Assembly (NCBI RefSeq): GCF_023241715.1
Contig: NZ_JALQCW010000003.1
Coordinates: 54,869-118,868 of the forward strand
Origin: Pseudomonas morbosilactucae
GTDB taxonomy: Bacteria > Pseudomonadota > Gammaproteobacteria > Pseudomonadales > Pseudomonadaceae
Direction of reading: 5' to 3'
DNA length: 64,000 bases
Shown: in pieces, positions 55,909 through 64,000 of the stretch
How positions within the stretch are numbered: the first letter of the stretch is position 1
How the letters are laid out: every line of letters begins with the position of its first letter
The notes under the pieces: generated by a model
What the model was told of the DNA's origin: nothing
What the model saw: only the letters and a program-made list of their open reading frames with translations
Database searches by the model: none
Translations under genes and position numbers: made by a program

Positions 55909-56079
55909 TCAGCCCGCGGCGCGTTGTTCGCTCTGGGGCAATCGGTGGGGGGCTTGCAGACGGTTTTCCAGGGTGTTGGCGAAGGCACGGGCTTCGGCTT
56001 CGCTGCGGAAGGTGACGACATGCTGGTCCAGGCGAACCTGCCACTGGGATTTTGCCAACTCTTTTATCAGGATCTTCAT
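55909..56079 (-). CDS. 56-residue protein of unknown function
   Basis: From the ATG at 56079, with a strong ribosome site (AGGAGGT, 6 nt spacing). Basic start (MKILIKELAKSQWQVRLDQH), a probable beta pair, then a helix SEAEARAFANTLENRL; the layout resembles small DUF2188-like folds. No known domain. It is convergent with the Bcr/CflA gene and upstream of no other gene on its strand. Confidence 0.7.
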   Translation of the reverse strand: MKILIKELAKSQWQVRLDQHVVTFRSEAEARAFANTLENRLQAPHRLPQSEQRAAG

Positions 56080-56225
56080 TGCTGACCTCCTAACGGTAAA
56101 AGACTGCGTTGCAAAGGCGCTCAGTGTAGACCCGAATGGGGGCACAAATATGACCGGAATCAACCGGCCTGACTGACGGCATAGCCCCCTGTTTTGGCGG
56201 CGGCCATGCCCGTCCTGGCGGCTGC

Positions 56226-57239
56226 TTAGAACCCTTCGAGCACGATCTTGCCCTTGGCCTTGCCGCTCTCCAGCAGCGCGTGGGCGCGACGCAGGTTGGC
56301 CGCGTTGATCACGCCGAAATGCTCGCCCACCGTGGTTTTCAGGGTGCCGGCGTCGATCAGCTCAGCGACCCGGTTGAGCAGGTGGTGCTGCTCCTGCATG
56401 TCCGGGGTTTCGAACAGCGAACGGGTGTACATGAACTCCCAGTGCAGCGACAGGCTCTTGCGCTTGAGCTTGGTCACGTCGAGGCTTTTCGGGTCGTCGA
56501 TCAACGCCAGCTTGCCTTGGGGGGCCAGGGCTTCCACCAGTTGGTCCAGGTGCAGATCCGTCTGGGTCAGGCTGGCGACGTGGGTCACGCTGGCCTGGCC
56601 GGCGGCCTTCAGGGCTTCGCTCAGGGGCTGGCTGTGATCGACCACCAGGTCGGCGCCCAGCTCGCGCACCCAGGCCTGGGTTTCGGGCCGGGATGCGGTG
56701 CCGATGACCTTGAGCCCGGTGAGCTGGCTGGCCAGTTGGGTGAGGATCGACCCCACGCCACCGGCGGCCCCAACGATCAGCAGGCTCTGGCCCAGGTCGG
56801 CTTTCCCTTCGGCAATCTGCAGGCGCTCGAACAGCAGCTCCCAGGCGGTGATGGCGGTCAGGGGCAAGGCCGCGGCTTCAGCAAAGCCCAGGCTCTTGGG
56901 CATATGGCCGACAATGCGCTCATCCACCACGTGCAACTCGCTGTTACCTCCGGCACGGGCGATGGAGCCGGCGTAGAACACCTTGTCGCCGGCCTTGAAC
57001 AGGCTGACTTCGCTGCCCACGGCCTTGACCACGCCGGCCACGTCCCAGCCCAGCACCTTGGCTGCGCCACCTTCGGGCTGGGCGTTCTGGCGCACTTTGG
57101 TGTCCACTGGGTTGACCGAGATGGCTTTGACGTCCACCAGCAGGTCACGAGGGCCGGCGACGGGCTCGGGGAGTTCGATGTCCTGCAGGGCCTTGGGGTC
57201 GTTGATCGGCAGGGAATGGTAATAGGCGATGGCTTTCAT
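56226..57239 (-). CDS. zinc-independent alcohol dehydrogenase/quinone oxidoreductase
   Basis: 337 residues of the medium-chain dehydrogenase superfamily. GroES-like N-terminal domain without the catalytic zinc cysteine, and a Rossmann domain with LLIVGAAGGVGSILTQLA for NADPH. The closest type is the QOR-like ZADH2/YqjQ group. The adjacent monooxygenase gene is 30 nt upstream on the same strand; the pair recalls the quinol monooxygenase/quinone reductase couples (YgiN-MdaB of E. coli), which is an inference. Confidence 0.88.
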   Translation of the reverse strand: MKAIAYYHSLPINDPKALQDIELPEPVAGPRDLLVDVKAISVNPVDTKVRQNAQPEGGAAKVLGWDVAGVVKAVGSEVSLFKAGDKVFYAGSIARAGGNSELHVVDERIVGHMPKSLGFAEAAALPLTAITAWELLFERLQIAEGKADLGQSLLIVGAAGGVGSILTQLASQLTGLKVIGTASRPETQAWVRELGADLVVDHSQPLSEALKAAGQASVTHVASLTQTDLHLDQLVEALAPQGKLALIDDPKSLDVTKLKRKSLSLHWEFMYTRSLFETPDMQEQHHLLNRVAELIDAGTLKTTVGEHFGVINAANLRRAHALLESGKAKGKIVLEGF

Positions 57240-57269
57240 GATGGGTTCCTGATGAAGGGGTGAAGAGGG

Positions 57270-57563
57270 TCAGATAATCAACTGCAGGCGCTTGAGCTCG
57301 AAGTGCTCGATTGCGTCACGGGTCTGGGCAATGAAATGCTGGAAGTGCGCGGTGTTGTTGTGAAACTCCAGGGCGGCCTCATCGTCCCAGCGCTCCAGCA
57401 CGTAGAAGGTGCCGGGCTGTTCGGCGTCCTGATGCAGTTCGTAGTACTGGCAGCCAGCCTCGTTACGGCTGGGAAGTACCAGGGTGCTGAGTTCGCGCTG
57501 CAACGTGGCCTGTTGGCCGGGTTTGGCAATCAGGGTGGCGATGGCGGTGAAGGACTGGGGCAT
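57270..57563 (-). CDS. antibiotic-biosynthesis-type monooxygenase (YgiN-like)
   Basis: 97 residues from the ATG at 57563. Single ABM domain of the dimeric alpha+beta barrel type: FTAIATLIAKPGQQATL opens the fold, CQYYELHQD and FYVLERWDDEAALEFHNN follow. Members oxidise quinols or small aromatic compounds without cofactors. First gene of a two-gene operon with the quinone oxidoreductase, divergent from a LysR regulator 120 nt away. Confidence 0.87.
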   Translation of the reverse strand: MPQSFTAIATLIAKPGQQATLQRELSTLVLPSRNEAGCQYYELHQDAEQPGTFYVLERWDDEAALEFHNNTAHFQHFIAQTRDAIEHFELKRLQLII

Positions 57564-57683
57564 GTGGGGCTCCTGAACGGGGTGGCCGGTCGATGGGGGG
57601 ATCATTGGCTATTTCTCTGCAAGATAAAACCGGCTAAAAGAGCAGGCTCTTTCAATATTTTTTTGATAATGGCTGGGCCGCCC

Positions 57684-58613
57684 ATGTTGCGATTCGATGA
57701 CCTGCAGTTATTTGTACGTGCGGCCGACCTGGGCAGCCTCTCGGCGGCGGCCCGGGTCATGGACCTGTCGGCGGCGGTGGCCAGTGCTGCCCTCAAGCGT
57801 ATCGAGCAGCAACTGGGGGCCCGCTTGCTGGCACGTTCCACCCGCAGCTTGAGGCTGACGGCGGAGGGCGAGGGCTTTCTCGAATACGCTCGCGCGGCCC
57901 TGAGCAACCTCGATGAAGGCCGGCGTTTATTGGCCAGCGGCCAGGATCAGGTCAGCGGGATTTTGCAGTTGTCCGCGCCCTCGGACTTTGGTCGCAACCT
58001 GCTGCTGCCCTGGCTCGACGAGTTCCAGCGCGAGCACCCCAGGCTCACCGTGCGCTTGTTGCTGGGGGACCGGATCGCCGACCTGTTTCGCCAACCGGTC
58101 GACATCGCCCTGCGCTACGGCGAACCCGAGGATTCCAGCCTGGTGGCCTTGCCGGTGGCGCCGGAGAATCGCCGGGTCCTGTGTGCCGCCCCCAGCTACC
58201 TGGCCCGTTGCGGTGCACCGCGGCACCTGGAGCAACTGGCCCAGCACAATTGTCTGCTCTACATGCTCGGCAGCCGGGTCCACGATCACTGGAGCTTTCA
58301 CGATGGCAAGCGTGAGGTGAGCCTCACCGTCAGCGGCGATCGCTTCAGTGACGACGCCGACGTGGTCCGCCTTTGGGCTCTGGCCGGGGCGGGCATCGCC
58401 TACAAGTCCTGGCTGGATGTGAGTGCCGATGTGTTGGCCGGACGGCTTCAGGTGGTGATGCCGGAACTGCGCTGCGAGCGGGCTCCCCTGAACCTGCTGT
58501 GTGCCCATCGGGCCCAACTGAGCAAACCGGTGAAACTGCTGCGCGACATGCTGGCGTCGCGCTGCGCCGGGATCACCGCGCAATACCCGGGCAAAAGCCC
58601 TTTCGATCAATGA
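57684..58613 (+). CDS. LysR family transcriptional regulator
   Basis: 309 residues from the ATG at 57684. N-terminal winged helix-turn-helix (LRFDDLQLFVRAADLGSLSA), then a LysR effector domain (about 90-295). This is the CrgA-like subgroup with a short C-terminus. It is divergent from the ABM monooxygenase/quinone reductase operon, sharing an AT-rich gap of 120 nt, and is therefore its likely regulator; a redox-active quinone is a plausible signal. Confidence 0.9.
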   Translation: MLRFDDLQLFVRAADLGSLSAAARVMDLSAAVASAALKRIEQQLGARLLARSTRSLRLTAEGEGFLEYARAALSNLDEGRRLLASGQDQVSGILQLSAPSDFGRNLLLPWLDEFQREHPRLTVRLLLGDRIADLFRQPVDIALRYGEPEDSSLVALPVAPENRRVLCAAPSYLARCGAPRHLEQLAQHNCLLYMLGSRVHDHWSFHDGKREVSLTVSGDRFSDDADVVRLWALAGAGIAYKSWLDVSADVLAGRLQVVMPELRCERAPLNLLCAHRAQLSKPVKLLRDMLASRCAGITAQYPGKSPFDQ

Positions 58614-58723
58614 TCACGGGGGTGTTGCGTCGCTGCGGGATGCAAGCAGGTCGCATCCAGAAATAGGCCCCGGGGACGATCCCGCACACTCGATTGGCAG
58701 ACCATTCAATCGGGGGACGGGTC

Positions 58724-60100
58724 ATGGGAATTCAGGGATACAGCGCAGCAGAGCGCCTGGAACGGTTGCCCATCAGCGGTTACCACCGGGTTATTTTCAT
58801 CATCATTGCCTTGGCGTTTTTCTTCGACTCCATGGACTTGGCGATGATGACGTTTCTCTTGGGCTCGATTAAAACCGAGTTCGGTTTGAGTTCGGCCCAG
58901 GCCGGGCTGCTGGCCAGCTCGAGTTTCTTCGGCATGGTGCTGGGGGCATCGCTGTCGGGCATGCTGGCCGACCGCTTCGGGCGCAAGCCGGTGTTCCAGT
59001 GGAGCATCGTGCTCTGGGGCGTGGCCAGTTACCTGTGTTCCACGGCCCAGACCGTGGACAGCCTGACGCTGTTCCGGGTACTGCTGGGCATCGGCATGGG
59101 CATGGAATTTCCCATTGCCCAGTCGATGCTCTCGGAGATGATTCCGGCCAAGCGTCGCGGTCGCTACATCGCCTTGATGGACGGTTTCTGGCCCCTGGGG
59201 TTTGTCGCCGCCGGGGTGCTGTCGTATTTCCTCCTGCCGCTGATTGGCTGGCGCGACATCTTCCTGGTGCTGGCGATTCCGGCGGTGTTCGTGCTGGTGA
59301 TCCGTTTCTTTATTCCCGAATCGCCACGCTGGCTGGAACAGGCCGGGCGCCATGCCGACGCGGACCAGGTGCTCTGCGCAATCGAGGACAAGGTGCGGGC
59401 CTCCCTGGGGCGTAGCGAGCTGCCGGAGCCGATCAGCCTGCCCCGGGTGGAAAGTGCCCCGGGCACCTTTTTCTCGGCCCTGGCGCAGATCTGGTCGCCG
59501 CAGTATCGCCAGCGCACGATGATGATCTGGAGTGTGTGGTTCTTTGCCTTGCTGGGTTTTTATGGCCTGACTTCCTGGCTCAGCGCCTTGCTCCAGCAGT
59601 CGGGGTTCGCGGTCACGCAGTCGGTGTATTACACGGTGCTGATTTCCCTGGGTGGGATTCCCGGCTTCCTGATGGCGGCCTGGCTGGTTGAGCGCTGGGG
59701 GCGCAAGCCGGTGTGCATCGTCACCCTGTTGGGTGGCGGCGTCATGGCGTTTTTCTATGGGCAGAGCGCCGTGTTCGGCGGCAACGTCAGCTTGCTGATC
59801 GGCTCGGGCCTGCTGATGCAGTTCTTCCTGTTCGGCATGTGGGCCGTGCTCTACACCTACACGCCGGAGCTGTACCCCACGTCGGCGCGGGCCACGGGGT
59901 CGGGCTTCGCTTCGGCGATTGGTCGGGTCGGTTCGTTGCTGGGGCCGCTGGTCACCGGGCTGGTATTCCCGATTACCGGGCAGGGCGGGGTCTTCGCCCT
60001 GGGGGCGGCGTGCTTTGTGATTGCGGCAGGGGTGGTCTGGTTGTTCGGGATGGAAACCCGAGGCAAGACCCTGGAGGAGTTGAGCGAGGCGGGAAATTGA
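58724..60100 (+). CDS. MFS transporter (sugar/aromatic acid porter type)
   Basis: 458 residues from the ATG at 58724 (GGGGGACGG upstream); an alternative start lies 30 nt earlier. Twelve hydrophobic segments. Signatures DRFGRKPVFQWS in loop 2-3, PESPRWLEQAGR after segment 6 and the repeat WGRKPVCIVT in loop 8-9 place it with metabolite:proton symporters of the sugar-porter/AAHS type. Substrate unknown. A REP hairpin separates it from the convergent deaminase gene. Confidence 0.88.
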   Translation: MGIQGYSAAERLERLPISGYHRVIFIIIALAFFFDSMDLAMMTFLLGSIKTEFGLSSAQAGLLASSSFFGMVLGASLSGMLADRFGRKPVFQWSIVLWGVASYLCSTAQTVDSLTLFRVLLGIGMGMEFPIAQSMLSEMIPAKRRGRYIALMDGFWPLGFVAAGVLSYFLLPLIGWRDIFLVLAIPAVFVLVIRFFIPESPRWLEQAGRHADADQVLCAIEDKVRASLGRSELPEPISLPRVESAPGTFFSALAQIWSPQYRQRTMMIWSVWFFALLGFYGLTSWLSALLQQSGFAVTQSVYYTVLISLGGIPGFLMAAWLVERWGRKPVCIVTLLGGGVMAFFYGQSAVFGGNVSLLIGSGLLMQFFLFGMWAVLYTYTPELYPTSARATGSGFASAIGRVGSLLGPLVTGLVFPITGQGGVFALGAACFVIAAGVVWLFGMETRGKTLEELSEAGN

Positions 60101-60102
60101 GG

Positions 60103-60156
60103 TTCGCCGGCAAGCCGGCTCCTACACGAACCTGTAGGAGCCGTCTTGCCGGCGAA
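60103..60156. repeat. REP pair (BIME-like inverted repeat)
   Basis: Arms 60103-60125 and 60134-60156 (23 bp) differ at one position and pair around an 8 nt loop. Each arm matches the REP consensus (TTCGCCGGCAAG...GGCTCCTAC). It fills the 61 nt gap between convergent genes and should terminate both. Confidence 0.9.
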
Positions 60157-60161
60157 GGCCG

Positions 60162-61178
<1,017 letters not shown>

Positions 61179-61226
61179 CTACAGGCGGCGGGGCAACTAT
61201 TCGGTAAAACCTGACCAGACGGTTGA

Positions 61227-62192
61227 TCAGGCCGGGTTCAGCTCTCGACGGTAAGCGTAGGTGTCGGCGAAGCGCGAGAGCAGGAATTCGGCGCAGGTGG
61301 TCACCGGGTATTTGGCCGGGTGCTCGGCGTCCTGGCAGCCCGGCAGGCATTCGATCAGGGTGTCCGGGTGGGGTTCGGCGAAGAACGGCATCGAGTAGCG
61401 ATCCACGCCCAGGGGGCTGATGACCCGGTGCGGTGTGGACAGGTAACGGTCGTTGCTCCAGCGCGCCATCATGTCCCCCAGGTTGACCACGAAGGTGCCG
61501 TCGATGGGCGGCGCGTCGATCCATTCGCCCTTGACGTTGCGCACCTGCAAACCGCCGGCCGTGTCCTGGTACAGCAGGGTGATGCAGCCGTAGTCGGTGT
61601 GGGCACCGGCCCCTTGTTGTTCCTCGGAGCTGGCGGTGTGGCGTGGCGGGTAGTGGATCATCCGCAGCACGCTGACCGGGTCGGTGAAACGGCGGTCGAA
61701 AAAGTCGCGCTCGATGCCCAGGGCCAGGGTCATGGCCCGCAGCAGGGTCTGGGCCAGGGCCTGCATGTCCAGGTAGTGCTGCTCCATCAGGGCTTCCCAG
61801 CCGGGAATGGCCGGGTGGCGATTGGGGCCGCGCAAGGGTTTTTCTGCCAGCACCTCCGGATGCTCGGCCGGCAGGTGCAGGCCCATGTCGAAGGTTTCCT
61901 TGAGGTCGCTGGGCTTGTTCGGGTCCAGTTGCTCGGTGGCGATGGCGCCGTAGCCGCGGTGATGGTGGGTCTGGGTGATGTCGATCTTGAGCTTCTCGGC
62001 GGCGGGCTGGCCGAAGAAGTGCCGGGCGCTGTCCAGCAGTTGCTGGATACGCTGTGGGCGGATCGGGTGGCCCTTGATGTAGAAAAACCCCCACTCGCGG
62101 CAGGCACGGTCAATCGCCTGGGCGACGCTCTCCCAGCCTTGGGCCTTGTCACTGTAGAGGGGGCTGATGTCGATGATGGGAAGCGAGTGCAT
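61227..62192 (-). CDS. 2-oxoglutarate/Fe(II) oxygenase (isopenicillin N synthase family)
   Basis: 321 residues from the ATG at 62192. N-terminal non-haem dioxygenase domain (LPIIDISPLYSDKAQG, WGFFYIKGHP) and the C-terminal jelly roll with iron ligands in AHTDYG (His, Asp) and TPHRVI (His), plus the 2-oxoglutarate arginine in RYSMPFF. Substrate unknown; its place between a purine-type binding protein and adenine deaminase suggests a purine, as an inference. 66 nt from the upstream gene and 111 nt from the downstream one. Confidence 0.9.
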   Translation of the reverse strand: MHSLPIIDISPLYSDKAQGWESVAQAIDRACREWGFFYIKGHPIRPQRIQQLLDSARHFFGQPAAEKLKIDITQTHHHRGYGAIATEQLDPNKPSDLKETFDMGLHLPAEHPEVLAEKPLRGPNRHPAIPGWEALMEQHYLDMQALAQTLLRAMTLALGIERDFFDRRFTDPVSVLRMIHYPPRHTASSEEQQGAGAHTDYGCITLLYQDTAGGLQVRNVKGEWIDAPPIDGTFVVNLGDMMARWSNDRYLSTPHRVISPLGVDRYSMPFFAEPHPDTLIECLPGCQDAEHPAKYPVTTCAEFLLSRFADTYAYRRELNPA

Positions 62193-62258
62193 GGACGGTC
62201 CTTTTATTCTTATGCCGTGGCGAGGGGCCGGGCCCCAGGCCACGAATCGGGTGCGTGG

Positions 62259-63341
62259 TTATTTGGGAATATCGGCCTTCATGCCTTCGACGTAGTAGTT
62301 CATCGACGCCAGCTCGGCGTTGCTGGCAACCACCCCGGTGGCGAGTTTTTCCACGCCGGCCTGGTCCTTGATCGGCCCGGTGAAGGGGTGGAACTCGCCG
62401 CTCTTGATGCTGGCGATCAACTGCTCGGCCTGGCCTTTGACGTCGCTCGGCACCAGGTCGCTGATGGGCAGTTCAACCGTGCCTTCTTTCAAGCCGCCCC
62501 AGTAGTCCTGGGGTTTCCAGCTGTGGTCGATCACGCTCTGGGTGGCCTGGATGTAGTGCGGGCCCCAGTTGTTGACGATGGAGGTCAGCACGGCCTTGGG
62601 GCCGAAGTGGGCCATGTCCGAGGCGTAGCCCACGGCGTACACGCCGCGTCGTTCGGCGGCCTGGATCGGCGCCGGGCTGTCGGTGTGCTGGAAGATCACG
62701 TCGGCGCCTTGGTCGATCAGGGCGTTGGCGGCGTCGGCTTCCTTGCCCGGGTCGAACCAGGAGTTGACCCACACCACCTTGATCTCGGTGCCCGGGTTGT
62801 ACTTGTTCAGGGCCAGCTGGATGGCGTTGATGTCGCGAATCACTTCAGGGATCGGGAAGGACGCCACGTAGCCGATCTTCTTGGTCTTGGTCATCTTCGC
62901 CGCGAGAAAACCGCCGACGTAGCGACCTTCATAGGTGCGCGCCAAGTAGGTGCCGAGGTTCTTGTCCTGCTTGTAGCCGGTGGCGTGTTCGAAGGTCACC
63001 TTGGGGAACTGTTTGGCGACTTTCAGGGTGGGGTTCATGTAGCCGAAGGACGTGGTGAAGATCAGGTCGTACTTGTCCTTGGCCATGTTGCGGATGACCC
63101 GCTCGGCATCGGCGCCCTCGGCGACGTTCTCCACGTAGTTGGTCTTGATCTGGTCACCGAATTTCTCCATCAGGGCCTTGCGCCCCTGTTCATGCTGATA
63201 GGTCCAGCCGTGGTCACCGATGGGGCCGATATAGACAAAGCCGACTTTCAGCGGGTCGGCGGCGCTGGCGCTCAAACCGACACTCAAGCCGATGGCCGCG
63301 GTCAGGGCGCACAGCAGCTTCTTCAACGGACGTTTATGCAT
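62259..63341 (-). CDS. BMP-family ABC transporter substrate-binding protein
   Basis: 360 residues from the ATG at 63341 (GGAG upstream). Signal peptide (KRPLKKLLCALTAAIGLSVG...SASA), then a periplasmic type I binding fold: LKVGFVYIGPIGDHGWTY and FTTSFGYMNPT are typical. This family (PnrA/BmpA) binds nucleosides or purines. No permease or ATPase genes are in the window, so they must be elsewhere or beyond it. First gene of the BMP-oxygenase-deaminase set. Confidence 0.92.
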   Translation of the reverse strand: MHKRPLKKLLCALTAAIGLSVGLSASAADPLKVGFVYIGPIGDHGWTYQHEQGRKALMEKFGDQIKTNYVENVAEGADAERVIRNMAKDKYDLIFTTSFGYMNPTLKVAKQFPKVTFEHATGYKQDKNLGTYLARTYEGRYVGGFLAAKMTKTKKIGYVASFPIPEVIRDINAIQLALNKYNPGTEIKVVWVNSWFDPGKEADAANALIDQGADVIFQHTDSPAPIQAAERRGVYAVGYASDMAHFGPKAVLTSIVNNWGPHYIQATQSVIDHSWKPQDYWGGLKEGTVELPISDLVPSDVKGQAEQLIASIKSGEFHPFTGPIKDQAGVEKLATGVVASNAELASMNYYVEGMKADIPK

Positions 63342-63455
63342 GAATTGGAGCTCCATATTGTTGTGGGGGTTGGCGGGGATGGCTAATGCAAATAGCTGAC
63401 CAACAAGACAACAAAAGGAATTTTCGCCAACAACCCCTCTGTTAGAGGGATCGGC

Positions 63456-63481
63456 TGCAGGAGCCGGCGTGCCGGCGAAGC
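63456..63481. repeat. single REP element
   Basis: TGCAGGAGCCGGCGTGCCGG and the following bases match the REP consensus, with the palindrome GCCGGC-GT-GCCGGC. It lies in the 267 nt gap between the divergent BMP and chaA-like genes. Confidence 0.7.
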
Positions 63482-63608
63482 TGTTTCAGGAACCAACCCG
63501 GTGCGCCGCGCCTGAGCGTGGTGCACTAACGTCTAACGAAACATTAGTGACTCGCAGCAGTCTGTAGCTCATCTCCTGTCTTTGTTTCGAATTGTGTAAA
63601 GGACTGCA

Positions 63609-63938
63609 ATGCTCACTTCCCTCAAGCAAGAAAGCTTCCTGCTGCTTGCCCTGCTCGCGGCGCTGGCCGCTTTTGCCCTCGAACACCTGTTGCTCAACAA
63701 CGGCCAGGGCGTGGCCCTGATCGCCGGGTTGGTGCTGATCGGCTTTATCGTCGTCGCCTCGATGCGCGTGGCCCATCACGCCGAACGGTTGGCGGAAAAG
63801 GTCGGCGACCCCTACGGCACCATGATCCTGACCCTGGCCGCGGTGCTGGTGGAGGTGGTGATCCTGGCCATCATGATGAGCAACGAGGCCTCGCCGACCC
63901 TGGTGCGCGACACCATCTATTCGGCGGTGATTTTCTAG
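63609..63938 (+). pseudogene. chaA: Ca2+/H+ antiporter ChaA-like, truncated after 109 residues
   Basis: The N-terminal third of a CaCA-family antiporter (full length about 360 residues). AAGGA precedes the ATG. Three hydrophobic segments, then the acidic GDPYGTMILTLAAVLVEVVILAIMM motif region. Homology runs to VRDTIYSAV and then ends in I-F-stop where homologues continue (M-L-D...). The change is at about 63931, after which the DNA is unrelated: a small palindrome and a hexanucleotide array. A deletion, rearrangement or insertion at this point is likely; its other side is beyond the window. Confidence 0.75.
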
Positions 63939-64000
63939 ACACACTCCGCTTTGGTGTCAAAGCCCTTAGGCTTTGACCTGCTCTTGCTCTTGCTCTTGCT
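63939..64000. other. palindrome and hexanucleotide repeats at the window edge
   Basis: GTCAAAGCC (63957-63965) and GGCTTTGAC (63969-63977) pair perfectly. From 63979 to the edge runs (GCTCTT) in at least three copies, continuing out of the window. No gene is visible. Confidence 0.7.

Noticed and set aside
60103..60156. possible CRISPR repeat or transposon end
   Set aside because: Only one inverted pair with REP consensus; no spacers, direct repeats or transposase.
61320..63386. 688-codon plus-strand frame over the oxygenase and BMP genes
   Set aside because: It crosses two well-supported minus-strand genes and has only low-complexity Val/Gly/His-rich sequence.

Overview
The window is GC-rich chromosomal DNA of a Pseudomonas of the fluorescens type. 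The evidence is the protein sequences, a gene order that from memory follows P. aeruginosa PAO1 over long stretches (purD to speA, and the tad/ppr locus), and fluorescens-type REP palindromes. No tRNA, rRNA, CRISPR array, transposase or phage gene was recognised.

1-11.1 kb is a conserved housekeeping block on the minus strand: dsbD, aroQ-accB-accC (fatty-acid initiation), prmA, a zinc-ribbon DUF3426 protein, dusB-fis, purH and purD (cut by the window edge). 11.1-14.8 kb holds a frameshifted chemoreceptor (CtpL-like) and a two-receiver diguanylate cyclase (GcbA-like). 15.1-19.4 kb runs on the plus strand: DUF2333, Nudix, SUI1/YciH and speA. 19.5-24.6 kb holds a lipoprotein esterase, a MATE transporter, a small membrane protein, a MazG-like pyrophosphohydrolase, cmoM and two tandem DUF4136 lipoproteins.

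24.7-39.9 kb is a complete Flp/Tad pilus locus with its own control. tadG faces the sensor kinase pprA, which is coupled to the pseudopilin gene tadF. The prepilin peptidase fppA and regulator pprB follow on the plus strand. A small exported protein, tadD, tadC, tadB, tadA, tadZ, rcpA and rcpC lie on the minus strand. The pilin gene flp and an orphan receiver gene are divergent from rcpC. Next to it (40.1-43.4 kb) lies the most unusual pair: a glycine-rich, internally repeated lipoprotein gene, a strong intercistronic terminator, and an Omp85/TpsB two-partner-secretion transporter gene. It has no recognisable TpsA and may be a surface-display system co-used with the pilus.

43.8-47.5 kb encodes a MaoC hydratase, a high-molecular-weight FabG and a thiolase (acyl-CoA/acyl-ACP chemistry). 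47.6-50.9 kb has a dCache chemoreceptor with an amino-acid-binding motif and a RIO-like kinase. 51-54.6 kb is a copper module: cueR, a frameshifted copA, a small exported protein and a copZ-like chaperone, with two matching CueR operators. 54.7-60.1 kb holds a Bcr/CflA transporter, a 56-residue protein, a monooxygenase/quinone-reductase pair with a divergent LysR regulator, and an MFS transporter. 60.1-63.4 kb looks like a purine salvage operon (BMP binding protein, 2OG-Fe(II) oxygenase, adenine/adenosine deaminase). The window ends in a chaA-like antiporter gene that stops after 109 codons and runs into a hexanucleotide repeat.

Three coding sequences (ctpL-like, copA and the tadG start) each look as though one base is missing. 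These may be real mutations or uncorrected assembly errors.
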